Assembly: GCA_015698045.1 (NCBI GenBank)
Contig: BLAL01000022.1
Coordinates: 1-64,000 of the forward strand
DNA: 64,000 nucleotides
Direction of reading: 5' to 3'
Source of the DNA: Rhizophagus clarus
Lineage: Eukaryota > Glomeromycota > Glomeromycetes > Glomerales > Glomeraceae
A program made the position numbers and the translations under genes. Under the pieces are notes generated by a model that had not been told where the DNA came from, did not search any database, and worked only from the letters and a program-made list of their open reading frames with translations. Below are positions 23,055 to 34,131 of this stretch, piece by piece. Each line of letters starts with the position of its first letter. The first letter of the stretch is position 1.

Positions 23055-24959
23055 ATGCCCACAAATCGAACTGATGCAATAACTGAATATTTAATAAGAT
23101 ATAGGAGGTAAAAAATTAAATGAAAACTAATAAATAACTTTGATCATATTCTAGTTTTTTTTTCTCTTACGTTTCCTGATCTAAAAATTAAATAAATAAT
23201 GTAAAGGAGAAGGAACAACTACTACCATGACATACCCGGGAGGGACCGCTCCGAATTCTGGGAGAGCTTAGCTCAAAGAATTCAGAGACAGTTCCGCGTG
23301 AGGTTCACTGGCCAACAGGTAGAAAGAAAGTGGAGAAACTTGGTCAGGAATTTTAATGTTAATAAAATAATAATAAATCATAAAAAAAAAAATAAAAAAA
23401 AATAAAAAATTAATAGTATTAACATTTTTAGAATTTCTGTGAATGGAGGAATGGTGCGCGAAATGGAAGGTGGTCCTGGGAAGGAGAAAGATATTATAGG
23501 CAGTTCTGCACAAGGTTTTGGGACAGACCTAGTAATTATTAAGAATTTTTTTAATTTATATTTAAGTTATTTAAGTTCTAAATTTATATATATTTCTTAG
23601 GGAACCATCACAGTTGTAGGCGGCGTAGAAACACTGCACATCGGCAGCCTCGAAATCCGTAAATTATATTTTTTTATTTTTATTTTTTTTTTATTTTGTA
23701 TTTTTTATATTTTATTTTTATTTTTATTTTTTATTTATATTTTTATATTTTTATTATTTTTATTTTTTATTTTTTATTATCTTTTATTATTATTATTTTT
23801 TATTAAATATATATATATTTTATAGTCATCTAATTATTATTTTAATATTTTTACTATTTTATAATTTGAAATTAAAAAATTCGACCTCAATTATAAGTAA
23901 TTAAAGCTTATTATAATAAATTGCTTTTATTTAAACATTCATTTTTTTTTATTAAAGTATTAATTAAATAAACAATCTGTCGTCATATATCATATAATAT
24001 ATTGTAATGATGAAATGTCTCCAATAAATTTTTAAAAAAGGTACATTTAGGCGTGACAGATCTAATACCGCTGATTCTTCCAAAATGTTACTAAAATCTT
24101 TCCATAGATCAAATTGAGAGAACTAATCTATCAATTTACAATATAAAATCTTGAAATAATCTTTCACATTTTCAAAATACATGATCAAACTCATTTTTGC
24201 TAAACTGCCGAAACCTTTTGGCGTTTATATGCAATAGTTTCAGCATTTTAATTTAATTTGACGATCATTGATTATCATGATCAATCTATTTTTACGGTTT
24301 TCTAAACCATGATTTTTTTTTATTTTTTATTTTAGGTTGCTGGACTCCCGGACTTGGAATGTAAGTTGGAAGGGGTGGGAGAATTTTTTTTTAATATTAA
24401 AGAAACGTTACTAATGTTTCTTTCTTTATTTTTTTTAGGTTGCCAGCCTTCTTGGATGAACCAGACTTGGGAAATGTAAGTTGGAAAGGGTGGTGATTTT
24501 TTTTTAATATTAAAGAAACGTTACTAACATTTCTTTCTTTATTTTTTTTAGGTTGCCGGCCTTCTTGGACGAACCAGACTTGGAAATGTAAGTTAGAAAG
24601 GGTGGGGATTTTTTTTAATATTAAAGAAACGTTACTAATGTTTCTTTCTTTATTTTTTTTAGGTTGCCGACCTTCTTGGACGAATCGGATTTGAGAATGT
24701 AAGTTGGAAAGGGTGGTGATTTTTTTTTAATATTAAAGAAACATTACTAACATTTCTTTCTTTATTTTTTTCAGATTGCTGGACTCCAGACTTGAAATGT
24801 AAGGAGGGAAGGAGGGATATTTTTTGAATATTAAAGAAACAGTTTTAACGTTTCTTTTATTTATTTTAGGTTGCAGTTTCCCTTGTTCCTCTTGATCCTA
24901 ACGTGATCACAATTAAGAAAAGTTTGAGCAAACTTTTCTTAAAATTGTATTATAAATGA
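23055..24959 (+). CDS. SANT/Myb-like protein gene with mini-exon 3' end (element A)
   Basis: Exons 23055-23107, 23207-23357, 23432-23531 and 23601-23658 join in phase. The product starts MPTNRTDAITEYLI, then has a Myb/SANT-like core: RSEFWESLAQRI, TGQQVERKWRNLVRN, then GRWSWEGERYYRQF and TRFWDRP. The fourth exon is Arg/His-rich. A 677-nt intron would lead to mini-exon 24336-24360, which accepts the incoming phase and leaves phase 0; 36-nt mini-exons 24552-24587 and 24663-24698 are then open, and the last exon 24870-24959 ends in TGA after VAVSLVPLDPN. Mini-exons 24439-24475 and 24775-24798 give stops in this frame, so they would need skipping or be alternative. The four-exon core is firm; linkage to the array is inference. 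Likely role: DNA binding for the transposon. Confidence 0.65.
24336..24869 (+). repeat. Tandem mini-exon/intron cassettes, about 110-bp units
   Basis: Five cassettes, each a 24-37 nt GTTGC...CTTGGAAAT mini-exon, a GTAAGTTGG donor, about 30 nt, a hairpin AAAGAAAC-loop-GTTTCTTT with TTACTAAT/C in the loop, and a T-rich tract ending TTTTTTAG. Mini-exons: 24336-24360, 24439-24475, 24552-24587, 24663-24698 and 24775-24798. The splice signals are better conserved than some exon positions. Confidence 0.85.
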
Positions 24960-25199
24960 CTGTAACTTTTTTATTAATTTATTGTAATAAAATACATAAT
25001 AAAATAAAAATATTAACAATAATAATTATACTTTTAAACACTTTACAAAAAATTTATAAACTTGATAATGCATTCAACAAATAAGACAATAAAAATTTTT
25101 TAACTGCATTAAACGAATTAAAAATTTCTAAAAAGAAAAATCTATAAAGAAAGTAAACTCTAAAAAATTTCTTAATACGTTATATAATATGAAATCTAA

Positions 25200-25425
25200 C
25201 GTATTAAAATTTGTATCACATATCGGGTACCTGATATGTGTAAGATAGAACTGTGCCCGATATATATTAAATAACATATCGGTGACCAATAGTTTAGATA
25301 TCGGGGTCTTGGTAATTAGGCATATTTTGAAGTGTAATAAATCGGGTACCCGATATGTAAAAATACCCGATATTTATCCGATTAGCCGCCGATATATAAG
25401 TCCCCGATATGTACCCGATAGAATT
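25200..25425. repeat. Right subterminal palindromes of element A
   Basis: ATATCGGGTACCTGATATGT at 25219-25238, ATCGGGTACCCGATATG at 25341-25357 and further TACCCGAT half-sites up to the terminal repeat. Confidence 0.85.
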
Positions 25426-25439
25426 GATTTTGACCAGTG

Positions 25440-26009
25440 ATTATTTTATAAGTTTGAATAAGAAATTTATTTTCTTTTTTTTTTTATTAAATAGGTTAAA
25501 GTTTGAAATTACTCACCAAAGTTTATTAAATTCTAATGTTCTTCTACTTAATGCACGTTTTAACAATAAAAGATTTTCTATTAAATATAAAAAAATTAAT
25601 AAATTATACTTTCTTGTATTTCTAAAAAAATGACAATGTTTATGACCAAACACAAAAATCTGAAATTTTTATAAACATTATTAGGTATAATATCCTCCAA
25701 TAATTTTTGTATGTCTTATAAGTATATTTCTTCAGATTGGAATTGTGTTTTCAACTTAGTTAATGATTATTAAGAAATTTTAAAGGTAACAGATGGCCAT
25801 TATATAAATGTTAAGAGTTACACAAATTACACAATGACATAATGTGTGGCTTTTTTCCGATATATAATCAACTTTTAACTAATAAACGTTTAAATTTATG
25901 ATGAGTTCACCAACAACTAAATTTTTTCAGAGTATTGTTTCTAAATCAAGATCAAAAGAATAGATTAAACCTTGTATTTCGTAATCATATGAGATTTTTT
26001 AACACTATA
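25440..26009. other. AT-rich flank right of element A
   Basis: The frame 25409-25633 overlaps the element end and shows no motif. No gene assigned. Confidence 0.4.
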
Positions 26010-26660
26010 GCCGTTTCTACCAATCATATTCTGTCATGAACATTAATCCCTTTTTCACAATTAGACCAGGTATATAAGAAGAATCAAAATAGGTTATTTC
26101 AGAGGATTGTACATAATAACATGGGTTTCTTTTTTGATTTTTCTGATAGAGGAGTACTTAAAACTGTTATATTATCAATCATATTCTGTCATGGACATTT
26201 GCATGCGTTTCACATTCATGATCAGGTAAGATGCATCATATAATAATCATCAGAAAATGGTTATTTCAGAGGATCAATTTTTGTCATGCTCATTTGCGCG
26301 CGTTTTCACATTCATGATCAGGTAAGATGCATAATATAATAATAATCGAAAATTGGTTATTTCTTAATAATTTGCATAATAACTTGGCTTTTTATTTGAT
26401 TTTCTGATAGAGGGATATAAGTTATGTATTTCGGTACATATCATTTTTTGACATGAACATTTGCGCGCGTTTTCACATTCATGATCAGGTAAGATGCATA
26501 ATATAATAATAATCAAAAATCAGTTATTTCTTAACAACTCGCATAATAACTTGGCTTTTTATTTGATTTTCTGATAGAGGAGTACATATAAGAAGAATCA
26601 AAAATTGGTTATTTTAGAGGATTGTATATAATAACATAGTTTTGTTAGTTTTATTATTAG
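26010..26660. repeat. Imperfect repeats containing CATGATCAG|GTAAGATGC
   Basis: Repeated blocks with TCTGTCATGRACATT, GCGCGCGTTTTCACATTC, ATGATCAGGTAAGATGCATA (GTAAGATGC at about 26226, 26322 and 26489), and ATTGGTTATTTC, followed by TTTTATTTGATTTTCTGATAG. The arrangement donor-like GTAAGA ... acceptor-like TTATTTCAG/TTCTGATAG suggests decayed, duplicated exon-intron units. No open product seen. Confidence 0.6.
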
Positions 26661-27201
26661 ATTGTCTGATAAAGAAGTCAAGGAATGCATTTTCAGAATT
26701 TTTTGAGAAACACAAAAATGGGCAATGCTCAAGATCCTTTTTTGAAAAAACACAAAAATGGGCAATATTCAAGATCCTACATATTAATCACGTTTATATT
26801 GCATCCAATGACGCAACACCAAAGTCAAATACAAGTTTATTGCTATGATCACGTTTGAGTTACTGATGGAATTTAACAATATTTTAATAAATTTAGCGAA
26901 CAGCAAAATTATAATTTATTCTTTTGAATCCACTGCTTTTGACTATAATATTTTGAGAACCTAATGATGCTATTAGATATTCTCCTAAATGACCAATCCT
27001 TCTTCTACCCTAATTTTCTCATCATAGATCCCTACTTTTTATTTAAAGATTCTCTCTTTCCTAACACTTCAATATAATTATTATTTGACCAAAAATAATC
27101 ATCTCTGTTTAATAATTCATCCCTTTTAATATAATATCAAATGTTAGTAATCCAGGTTATCAGCCACCCTATCCTTACTCCCATAAAAAAGTCTGGCTAA
27201 A
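26661..27201. other. AT-rich intergenic with a short duplication
   Basis: ACACAAAAATGGGCAAT...CAAGATCCT occurs twice (about 26710-26738 and 26750-26778). No supported gene. Confidence 0.45.
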
Positions 27202-27840
27202 TTAAATAGTTTTAATTCCAACACAGCTGAACCAAAAATTATTGTCACAAATAAAAGTATCAACAAAACCGTATTTAGTAACTTTTGATTTTATTTGTTT
27301 AACTATTAAACGCATTTCCGATGACCAGCATTTAGCCGGTAATAATAATTCGACAGTTGTTTGAAAAGAGTTCTCATTATAATCTCTAAATGATCGAAAA
27401 GCTTTTTTGCTTGATGTTCTTTGATTTTTTAATAAAAGGCTCAATTTTACCTTCCATAACAAATTATCAGCGCCCTCCTGTAATAAAATAAAATAATTTA
27501 ATTAATAAGCCAGTAAATATAAAAAAATTTCAAGTTATATTAGCAAGTATGATCCCAAAACAAACTACGTGTTAGCAGACGTAGTATGCCTTATAATGCA
27601 TCGAAGTTATATCATCAAATAATAAAATTTTAATTCCAATTTGTCCTGAAAAGTTTTTAATACTCTGTACTTCTTCATCGTAAGTTCCAGTATCATTGTT
27701 AATTTCAACATTTTGCAATTTGCACTACTAAAAAAATAAATAAACATATTTACTTCAACACTTTCTCTTAATTTATTGAGTTCCACGCATGGACCCCATT
27801 TCAAGCCAGTTTCAGATAAATCTTTTTTAGAAGAGTAAAG
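27202..27840 (-). pseudogene. Fragment of a nuclease-like gene, interrupted
   Basis: Two minus-strand pieces: 27840-27607 (LKWGPCVELNKLRESVE, then in another frame YDEEVQSIKNFSGQIGIKI) and 27479-27202 (LLWKVKLSLLLKNQ, FQTTVELLLPAK, SKVTKYGFVDTFI). The last motif resembles the D of a PD-(D/E)XK core (YGFVDIFI...E-x-K), but the frame stops 14 codons later before any E-x-K. I infer a truncated member of a large family; confidence is low. Confidence 0.4.
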
Positions 27841-28189
27841 AAATTAGTGCCCGTAATTTGTTTATTTCTTAATAGCTTATAATCGCCATCAATAAGATTT
27901 TTATTTACATTTTATATGGCGAAGGTAATATTTCCTTAGTATCTCTATAATCCTTTATTTGGCATTGCATGCACAAGTCAGCCAATAAAATCCATTTGAC
28001 AAAATTTGTGATTTAATCTTCATATTTCAATTTTGTTAATCTGTATATTTTTTTCTTTTAAAAAATCATAAAACAAAAAACAAAATGGCTCATAAATTTG
28101 ACAATAACGGTAAACTGATATTTAACATTTTTGATTGAGAAAATTGAGAAAAATCAATCAATTAATTATTAGTTAATTTTTAAACGAGG
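27841..28189. other. AT-rich spacer
   Basis: No coding frame or repeat of note. Confidence 0.4.
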
Positions 28190-28435
28190 TTAAGTATTAT
28201 TTAGATACTCAAAATCCTTTAAATCGTGGTGCTTTTAAAGAAGGCAAAATTAAAAAACAACTTCCATCTCTTCAATATACTGTCGTAACTGATGGAGCTG
28301 AAATAAGTAAATTATTAATTATTTGAATTTAAATCGATTATAAAATTTAATTGATTGCTTTCTTTTTTATTTTAGATATTAATGAAAATCAAATTTTTGA
28401 AAAAAAAGTCAATGGTCAATGGGTTAAAGTTTAAT
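28190..28435 (+). CDS. Two small 3' exons of an unrecognised gene
   Basis: The piece to about 28303 reads YYLDTQNPLNRGAFKEG...QYTVVTDGAEI with a following GTAAAT donor-like site. After a TTTTATTTTAG acceptor (28375), a second piece reads NENQIFEKKVNGQWVKV to a TAA at about 28434. Both look protein-like in composition. No upstream exon was found and no family is recognised; it may be a fragment. Confidence 0.35.
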
Positions 28436-29245
28436 TTTCAATTAATGTATTTTTTATTCATTTATTTCGATTTAAGTTAAAAATAAAATATTTTCATAAA
28501 GTCTAATACACCCACTTCGTATATAAAAGTGTTCACTTTATAAAATAAACTGCATCAAGAGAGTGTGTACTTATTATTTTCTGCTTCTACAATATTAATA
28601 AAATTAGTTAGTCTGTTGTTTATCATAATAATTATTGTAAAAATTAATTTTTCTTTGATTTTATTGAAATTTTAATATGCATTGTATCATCTAATAATTA
28701 TTGTAAAAATTAATTTTTCTTTGATTTTATTGAAATTTTAATATACATTGTATCATCTAATAATTATTGTAAAAATTAATTTTTCTTTGATTTCATTGAA
28801 ATTTTAATATGCATTGTATGATTTGTATCAACTATTATCATAACATTTAATAAATTTTATTGTTAATTTCATACATTTTAATAATACATTATTTTCCTTT
28901 ATTTTATCGTTACAATATATTTAAAATAAGTAATATTTTTATCGCCGTTTTCAAAATGGTGTGGGCTATTTATTTGTGAATGAATATTTGAATACCGATA
29001 TTCGTCCATATTTTGTCTGGTTTTCATCCAGTTTTCATCCAGTTTTCGGTTTGCTTTTTTTTTTATTCAGATTTAACTTCGTAACATCATTTTGAAAACG
29101 ACGATAATATTTTGACATTATATTTTCTTTTTTTTTATTTTAATTTGATAAAAACTTTAATTTTTGAACAGCTTTAGACTGTCCAAAACTGTGTCAAAAG
29201 CTGTCCAATTAAAAAAACCAATTGGACAACGTTTAATGAAGATTA
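28436..29245. other. Intergenic with tandem repeats
   Basis: Includes the 66-bp repeat below and a short CATCCAGTTTT triplication near 29025. At 29171-29232 there is a foldback of TGTCCAA/TTGGACA words resembling a worn Tc1-type end next to the real one. Confidence 0.5.
28632..28825. repeat. 66-bp tandem repeat, three copies
   Basis: The unit AATAATTATTGTAAAAATTA is followed by ATTTTTCTTTGATTTYATTG, AAATTTTAATATGCATTGTA and TCATCT. The same TTTTTCTTTGATTTCATTG core is repeated at 40290-40460, so it is a dispersed family. Confidence 0.85.
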
Positions 29246-30164
29246 CAGTCTGGTGCAAAAGTCTTTGGACAAATGTTTTTTGTCATATCTCAACAATTAC
29301 TGCGCTAAATCACATGACCAAGCACTTATTCGAAAGCTAGAAAGCAGGAGATTTTATTAAAAAAATTTAATAAGAGGTTTATTTCCTATTATTCTCAATA
29401 ACAAACCTATATCCTTCCTTCATCAACCAACTAAAATTATCTTATAATGCTTCAAGAAACATTTAACCATTTCTTTTCTATAAAATTCTCTAACTTCGCA
29501 ATATTTTTTTGATTATTCCAATGCTAAAACAGTTCAAAAAGATGCCTCATCAAAAAAAAAACTATGATTCTGGTTGTTTTGCATATTTTTCTGGCACATT
29601 CCATATACTTTTGTTTATGCGTATTGGAATTACAATTAGATGCTTTTTATCATAGCCATAATTGACTAAATGTCAAACAACTATGTTTATACCTTTTTTC
29701 TAATAATTTGAATACAAATTTTCTAGAAAAAACAGAAAAATTTCTTCTAATATTCTGTTCAAGAAATTTTCTAAGGGATTTTGAACCTTTCGAAATAACC
29801 CTTTTGAGGGCAATCTGAACATTTTTGACGAATGATGCTCTCTGATTTTTTTTGTTTAACAAAGTTATAATACATCATTGACCTTAGTATGTTTGTTTTT
29901 TTTATGTATTTTGCAGTTTTCCTAATTTCAATACTTCATAAATGTAATTAATTGAACCTGTATAGTTTTATTATTTATCTTCATTTTCTCAGTATATTAA
30001 AAAAATTTTTTTTGAAGCCCAAGTCCAATAATTTAAATGGCAGTCGATAGTCCAGGTTCTGTATTATTAATGTTTAAAGTTTGGCTCAATTTGGGTTTAA
30101 ATCTGCTGATTTGTATAACTTTAAATTTTGCCGCCGATTGTCCAAAGACTTTTGCACCAGACTG
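29246..30164. mobile_element. Tc1/mariner-type element, 919 bp
   Basis: Perfect 27-bp inverted termini: CAGTCTGGTGCAAAAGTC... at 29246-29272 and its complement at 30138-30164, flanked by TA on both sides (29244-29245; 30165-30166). A TA target and CAGT...GCAAAAGT.TTTGGAC ends are typical of Tc1-like elements. Inside, the minus frame 29862-29650 (KRVISKGSKSLRKFLEQNI, FVFKLLEKRYK) may be a transposase remnant, but no DDE/D core is visible, so the copy is non-autonomous. Confidence 0.88.
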
Positions 30165-30166
30165 TA

Positions 30167-30433
30167 TTTCGACTATCTTTATGGCATTGTGACCACATGG
30201 ACGGAGTGGCATTTTATAATACTCTATATACTCCGGATGGTATTTACTGTACGAGTGCCAGTGAGTACCAGATTAATCTCACGAAATCTGCCGTCAAAGA
30301 AAATTCTGAGTTACTTCAAAACAACGTGAAAAGGGTAATAGGTATAATTGTTGGGTTATTAAAGGATCGTGTTAGTGAAGATAGTTCACCAGCTAGCAAG
30401 AAGGCTAGAATCAAAAAAATTATCAAAAAATAA
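30167..30433 (+). pseudogene. C-terminal fragment of a nuclease-fold family protein
   Basis: Starts at the very edge of the Tc1-like element: FDYLYGIVTTWTEWHF in one frame, then a frame change near 30213, then LYTPDGIYCTSASEYQINL and a Lys-rich end to the TAA at 30431-30433. The YGIVTT-x5-W-x-F-x-LY pattern is how the last strands of several fungal CRN/PD-(D/E)XK-type proteins look (family knowledge, not verified). The upstream part is absent; the element may have cut the gene. Confidence 0.45.
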
Positions 30434-30589
30434 TATATATTACGGGCTACATCACGAACTTTATATTTATTTTTTCATGTATTAATAAATTTTTTTTCTT
30501 GGAGCAAAATTTTAAATTTTAAATTTTTTTTAAAAAATTCAAATTGTGAATAGATCTTTGAAAATCTTTAAGCAATGAGTAAAAACTAA

Positions 30590-31800
30590 TCAATATTTTG
30601 ACATAACATAAGATGTATGCTTCAATATATTGTCAGATATATCCTTCAATTCAGGCGTACTATCAATATATTGAAGAGTATCTTGATAGTTAGGATTCTC
30701 GTTAGTCCAGGCATGACTCTCTTGATCTTTGTGCATAAGTTTATCGTATGCATATAAATGGGTAAATTCTTTGAGATCTTTTTCCAAATCTTCCACCATA
30801 CTTTCAATCATATCTTTCATAATTTCATCTTTAATCTCTTGGGGTTTCTTCAACTTTGCCTGGACAACAAAAATAGAATAGGCTGAGTTTTGGTATTTAG
30901 AAGTTGCATTGACTTGCAATTCTAGATGTATGTTAACAACTGGCGGGAAAACAAATTTTTGATACCATTTTGTAGTTGATCGTGTTGTTTGGCTCCCTCA
31001 ATAATATCAACAATGAGTAGAGCCTGGATAATTATTGAGAATGTGTTATAAACAAATTCAATCCTAGCACAACTTCAGAACATTGTATTAGTACTTACAA
31101 CTGTGACAACTAGACCTAGAATTTCAATAACTCTGACAATTTTGGAAATTTTTACGAAAACCTGGGATGCTTCAGATCCTTCTTTCAAAACTGCATTGGC
31201 CATTGGTCGAATTTCACTAAGTAATCTCATACCGGCTGCAAAGTTTCCATCTCTTACAATGAACTTAAAAGCATTGAGGTAGGTTCTGCATACGAAACTG
31301 ACGGCTCCACTTTTAAAGACAGAAAACACAGGAATGCCTAAAGCAAAGGTTGTGATTGTATGGATTGTAAAATATGCTTTTAAAATGAAATTAACCTTCC
31401 GACTTAAAAAATACCTAATTAGATGGTAACTGCGAGTCCAGTAATATTTAAAGACCAGTAAAAAACTTGGAAAGTGTCATCAGAAAATTTTCTTATGAAA
31501 TTAACAATCTAAAGAATTGAATATGACATTAAAAAAAGCAAATTGATAGATAGTGACCAATTAAACCAACCTTCAAATAAGCTTCTCGTTCTTTGGGACT
31601 AAGTGCATCTGAAATCTTTTTCTCAAGATCTTGGACTGTCTGCAAATTATGTTGATGTAAAATTTCCTTCATAAGATCATTCATATGTGCGCCCATCTTA
31701 TCCATGTCATGGAGTGTATCGAGAACATACTGTTGCATGTTTGAAATATCATTAGTTAATTGTTCCATCCAGTTAGCACAGTTTTTATTGTCTAATAAAA
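30590..31800 (-). pseudogene. Helical protein with hydrophobic core, paralogue of the 32.6-kb gene, broken
   Basis: Minus-strand exons at about 31571-31790, 31425-31508, 31099-31337 and 30590-31023 with GT...AG borders. Residues include a predicted coiled coil (NLQTVQDLEKKISDAL), a hydrophobic segment (IVRVIEILGLVVTVV) and a C-terminal WTNENPNYQDT motif shared with the plus-strand neighbour (WTDEDPNYND). An in-frame TAA lies in the exon ending at about 31425 and a frame break at about 30945. Helix-hydrophobic-helix order is reminiscent of membrane-active helical proteins, but I cannot assign a family. Upstream exons are unresolved. Confidence 0.45.
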
Positions 31801-32144
31801 ATAAAAATTATAAGCATTATACTGTATTTTGACACTGTGCGTGGACTTCATGTTGAGCTTCCCTCCTGTTAAACAAAAGCGAAGGGTTAGAAACAAAAGG
31901 CGCTACTTTTACCTGGATAAAGTATGTCGAGGGACATTTTTTTTCTTTTGACATGTCAAATTACGATCTTTTTTATAGAAAACTCAAAAGTTGTGAAACA
32001 CTATGCAGCATTCTTATACCATCAGGTGATATGTTCTTATACCACATATAAGTCATATATATATAGGAAGTATGTTATACAGGTACAAGAACGTTATATT
32101 TACCACTGTGCAGTGATGTGCAAATTAAAATGATATTCACAAAA

Positions 32145-32470
32145 GATTTACAAGGTCTCATTGTAGTTTCAAAAATGTGAAAAAAAAGAAAGAGTTTCAG
32201 CGCGGCTAAATTATTGTTCTTAAAAATTAAAAAGATTATGCATCATAATAGACTGATTGTTCTTTGTATGCAAATTTGCTGCACTGTGAATACAGCAAGC
32301 ATAATACTGTATAACCAAAAAGATTTACAAAGTAAACAAAATTTTTCATTGTAGTTTCAAAACGTGAAAAAAAAAATTACTGAATTTCAGCGTGGCTAAA
32401 TTATTGTTCTTAAAAAGTTCATTTAAATAAGGGATTTCACATACATCATAATAGACTAATTGTTATTTGT
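32145..32470. repeat. Direct repeat of about 180 bp in the divergent promoter region
   Basis: Two copies share AGATTTACAA, TTCATTGTAGTTTCAAAA, TTTCAGCGYGGCTAAATTAT and CATCATAATAGACT. They lie between the head-to-head gene pair and may be shared regulatory DNA. Confidence 0.65.
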
Positions 32471-32588
32471 ATGCATATTTCAAAATTGGAAATCTTCCGA
32501 TTGATAGGGCAAAACTGAATGGTGAGAAGATAACCATTTAAACACCTTTCAACCTAAAAAAATTTCATCCATCCTCAAATCCTCATAA

Positions 32589-34131
32589 ATGGGAAATTCA
32601 ATAAGTGACGCTTTTTACCCAAGTGAGCTAGTAAAGAAAGGTTTTGAACTTGGATTGATTTGACTAATCTTGTTGAAACAGGCAATCCGTTTCGAAAAGC
32701 ACACGTAAATGAGTTGCATGATGACTGCGAGTATATTAAGTTTCACTATGATACTATCATAAAAAATAATGAGAGCAAGTTGGTTGAAGCCAGAGACAAG
32801 TTAAACTCCATAATGAAAGTTATGGGGTATAACAGCTTTGATGATTTGGAACGTAAAATTAATGAATCTGTACGAGGAGAAGCCTATGAGAATTGGAAAA
32901 AAGTTACTGATACTCTCAACAAGCTGGATAAAGTCGACAGTATTATATGGGGAGTCGTCAGTATAGCAGCAGCTATTGGAATTGTTGCAATTGCTGTTGG
33001 AGCCTTGGATGGTGTAATTGGTATAGACACTGCGTTTACTGCTCTTGGAATATTGTCGGATATAGTGGTACACTTTAATTAATTGATTATAATTCTTATC
33101 ATACCAAATTTACCAGAATTATTTTAGGGTGCTATTGGTGTTATTGGTATTATCTTTGACGCTATTTCTGGCGCAATCAAGTGAGGGAAACTTCAAGAAT
33201 CTATAAATATGGGCTTTAAAGCACGATTACAGGGTAAACGAGCTTTAGTGCAGTTGAGTGCAGTTTTCGATTGGGCGCTAATGGTTAATAACATATTTAC
33301 AAAATATACCAAAAATGAGAGATTAAGCGATCTTGAAATTAAAAAGCTAGTCGAGGAATTTGAACCAATTACAAAAATTTTTAAAGATGCATACGACAAA
33401 TGGACTTGGGAGTACACTGCCGACCAATTGCGGATTTTAGATAAAGGTCGTAATTCCTGGACTGATGAAGATCCTAACTATAACGACATTATTAGAGAGT
33501 TGAAGGTGGAAGAAACCAAACACACTTCTATAACAAAATTATCTTTAAGATCAGTACCCATTTCCATAAAAGAAAATCCACAAATAGCAATCAGGTTACA
33601 AGCTCCCAATGGTAAATATTTATCTTTCGAGAAGCAAAAAAACAGAATTCTCAAATATAGTGATGGAAATAGAGATAGTGAAAAATTTATTCTCGAGCTA
33701 AAAAAGCAACATGATGCTTACAAGGCAACTGTCTATCTCAAGTAAGTAGCGATTATACTGTTCAAGTCCTCCAAATGTTTAAGGCCATTGATGTTTATCT
33801 ATTCAACCTAGAATATGGTTTAATGTATTTTGCACTATTACACATGATGGTCAGCTTGAGGCAAAGGAAGATGGCCAGCTTAAAGAGGTAATAGTAAACT
33901 AATTCAGCTCATGATATCGACATGCATGTTGATTAACTAAAGACATGATTTTATATTATAAATCAGTACGAGCTGTTGTTATCTCTAATAAGCCTCGTGT
34001 CAGTTCTGAAAGAATCAAAAACATTAGGTGCCCAAATCCGCCTACAAATCCCTGATAAAAATCATTTCTATTCTGGGTCCAAAAAAATTATGAATCACAA
34101 TATATTAACGGCTACATACTTCAATATTTAA
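32589..34131 (+). pseudogene. Helical/beta-trefoil-like protein, possible N-myristoylation, broken
   Basis: The ATG at 32589 gives MGNSIS, a good N-myristoylation context. A frame break follows near 32654. Then come a predicted coiled coil (RDKLNSIMKVMG), a long Ala/Gly/Ile hydrophobic stretch (about 32943-33080), an intron, a TGA in frame at 33182-33184, more helix, WTDEDPNYND, and a C-terminal beta-rich part starting IAIRLQAPNGKYLSF, which looks like a fascin/ricin-type trefoil repeat. Later exons 33811-33888 and 33967-34131. Helices, hydrophobic hairpin and a sugar-binding-like domain together are reminiscent of pore-forming proteins, but this is a weak inference. Head to head with its paralogue. 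Confidence 0.45.

Larger units (their letters stand above)
20987..25439. mobile_element. Element A: CACTA-like non-autonomous transposon, 4,453 bp
   Basis: Left end CACTGGTCAAAATCGATGCT (20987) and right end complement CACTGGTCAAAATCAATTCT (25439) form an inverted repeat of about 35 bp with few mismatches, extending into CGGGTACATATC. Exact 3-bp target duplication ATT (20984-20986; 25440-25442). Ends and subterminal ATATCGGGTACCCGATAT palindromes are those of element B. There is no transposase; it carries a SANT gene continuing into the mini-exon array, so it probably moves with enzyme from a B-type element. Confidence 0.9.

Noticed and set aside
29171-29232. Second inverted-repeat end left of the Tc1-like element
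   Set aside because: TGTCCAA/TTGGACA words are similar but no partner or duplication is visible; treated as an old, unresolvable remnant.
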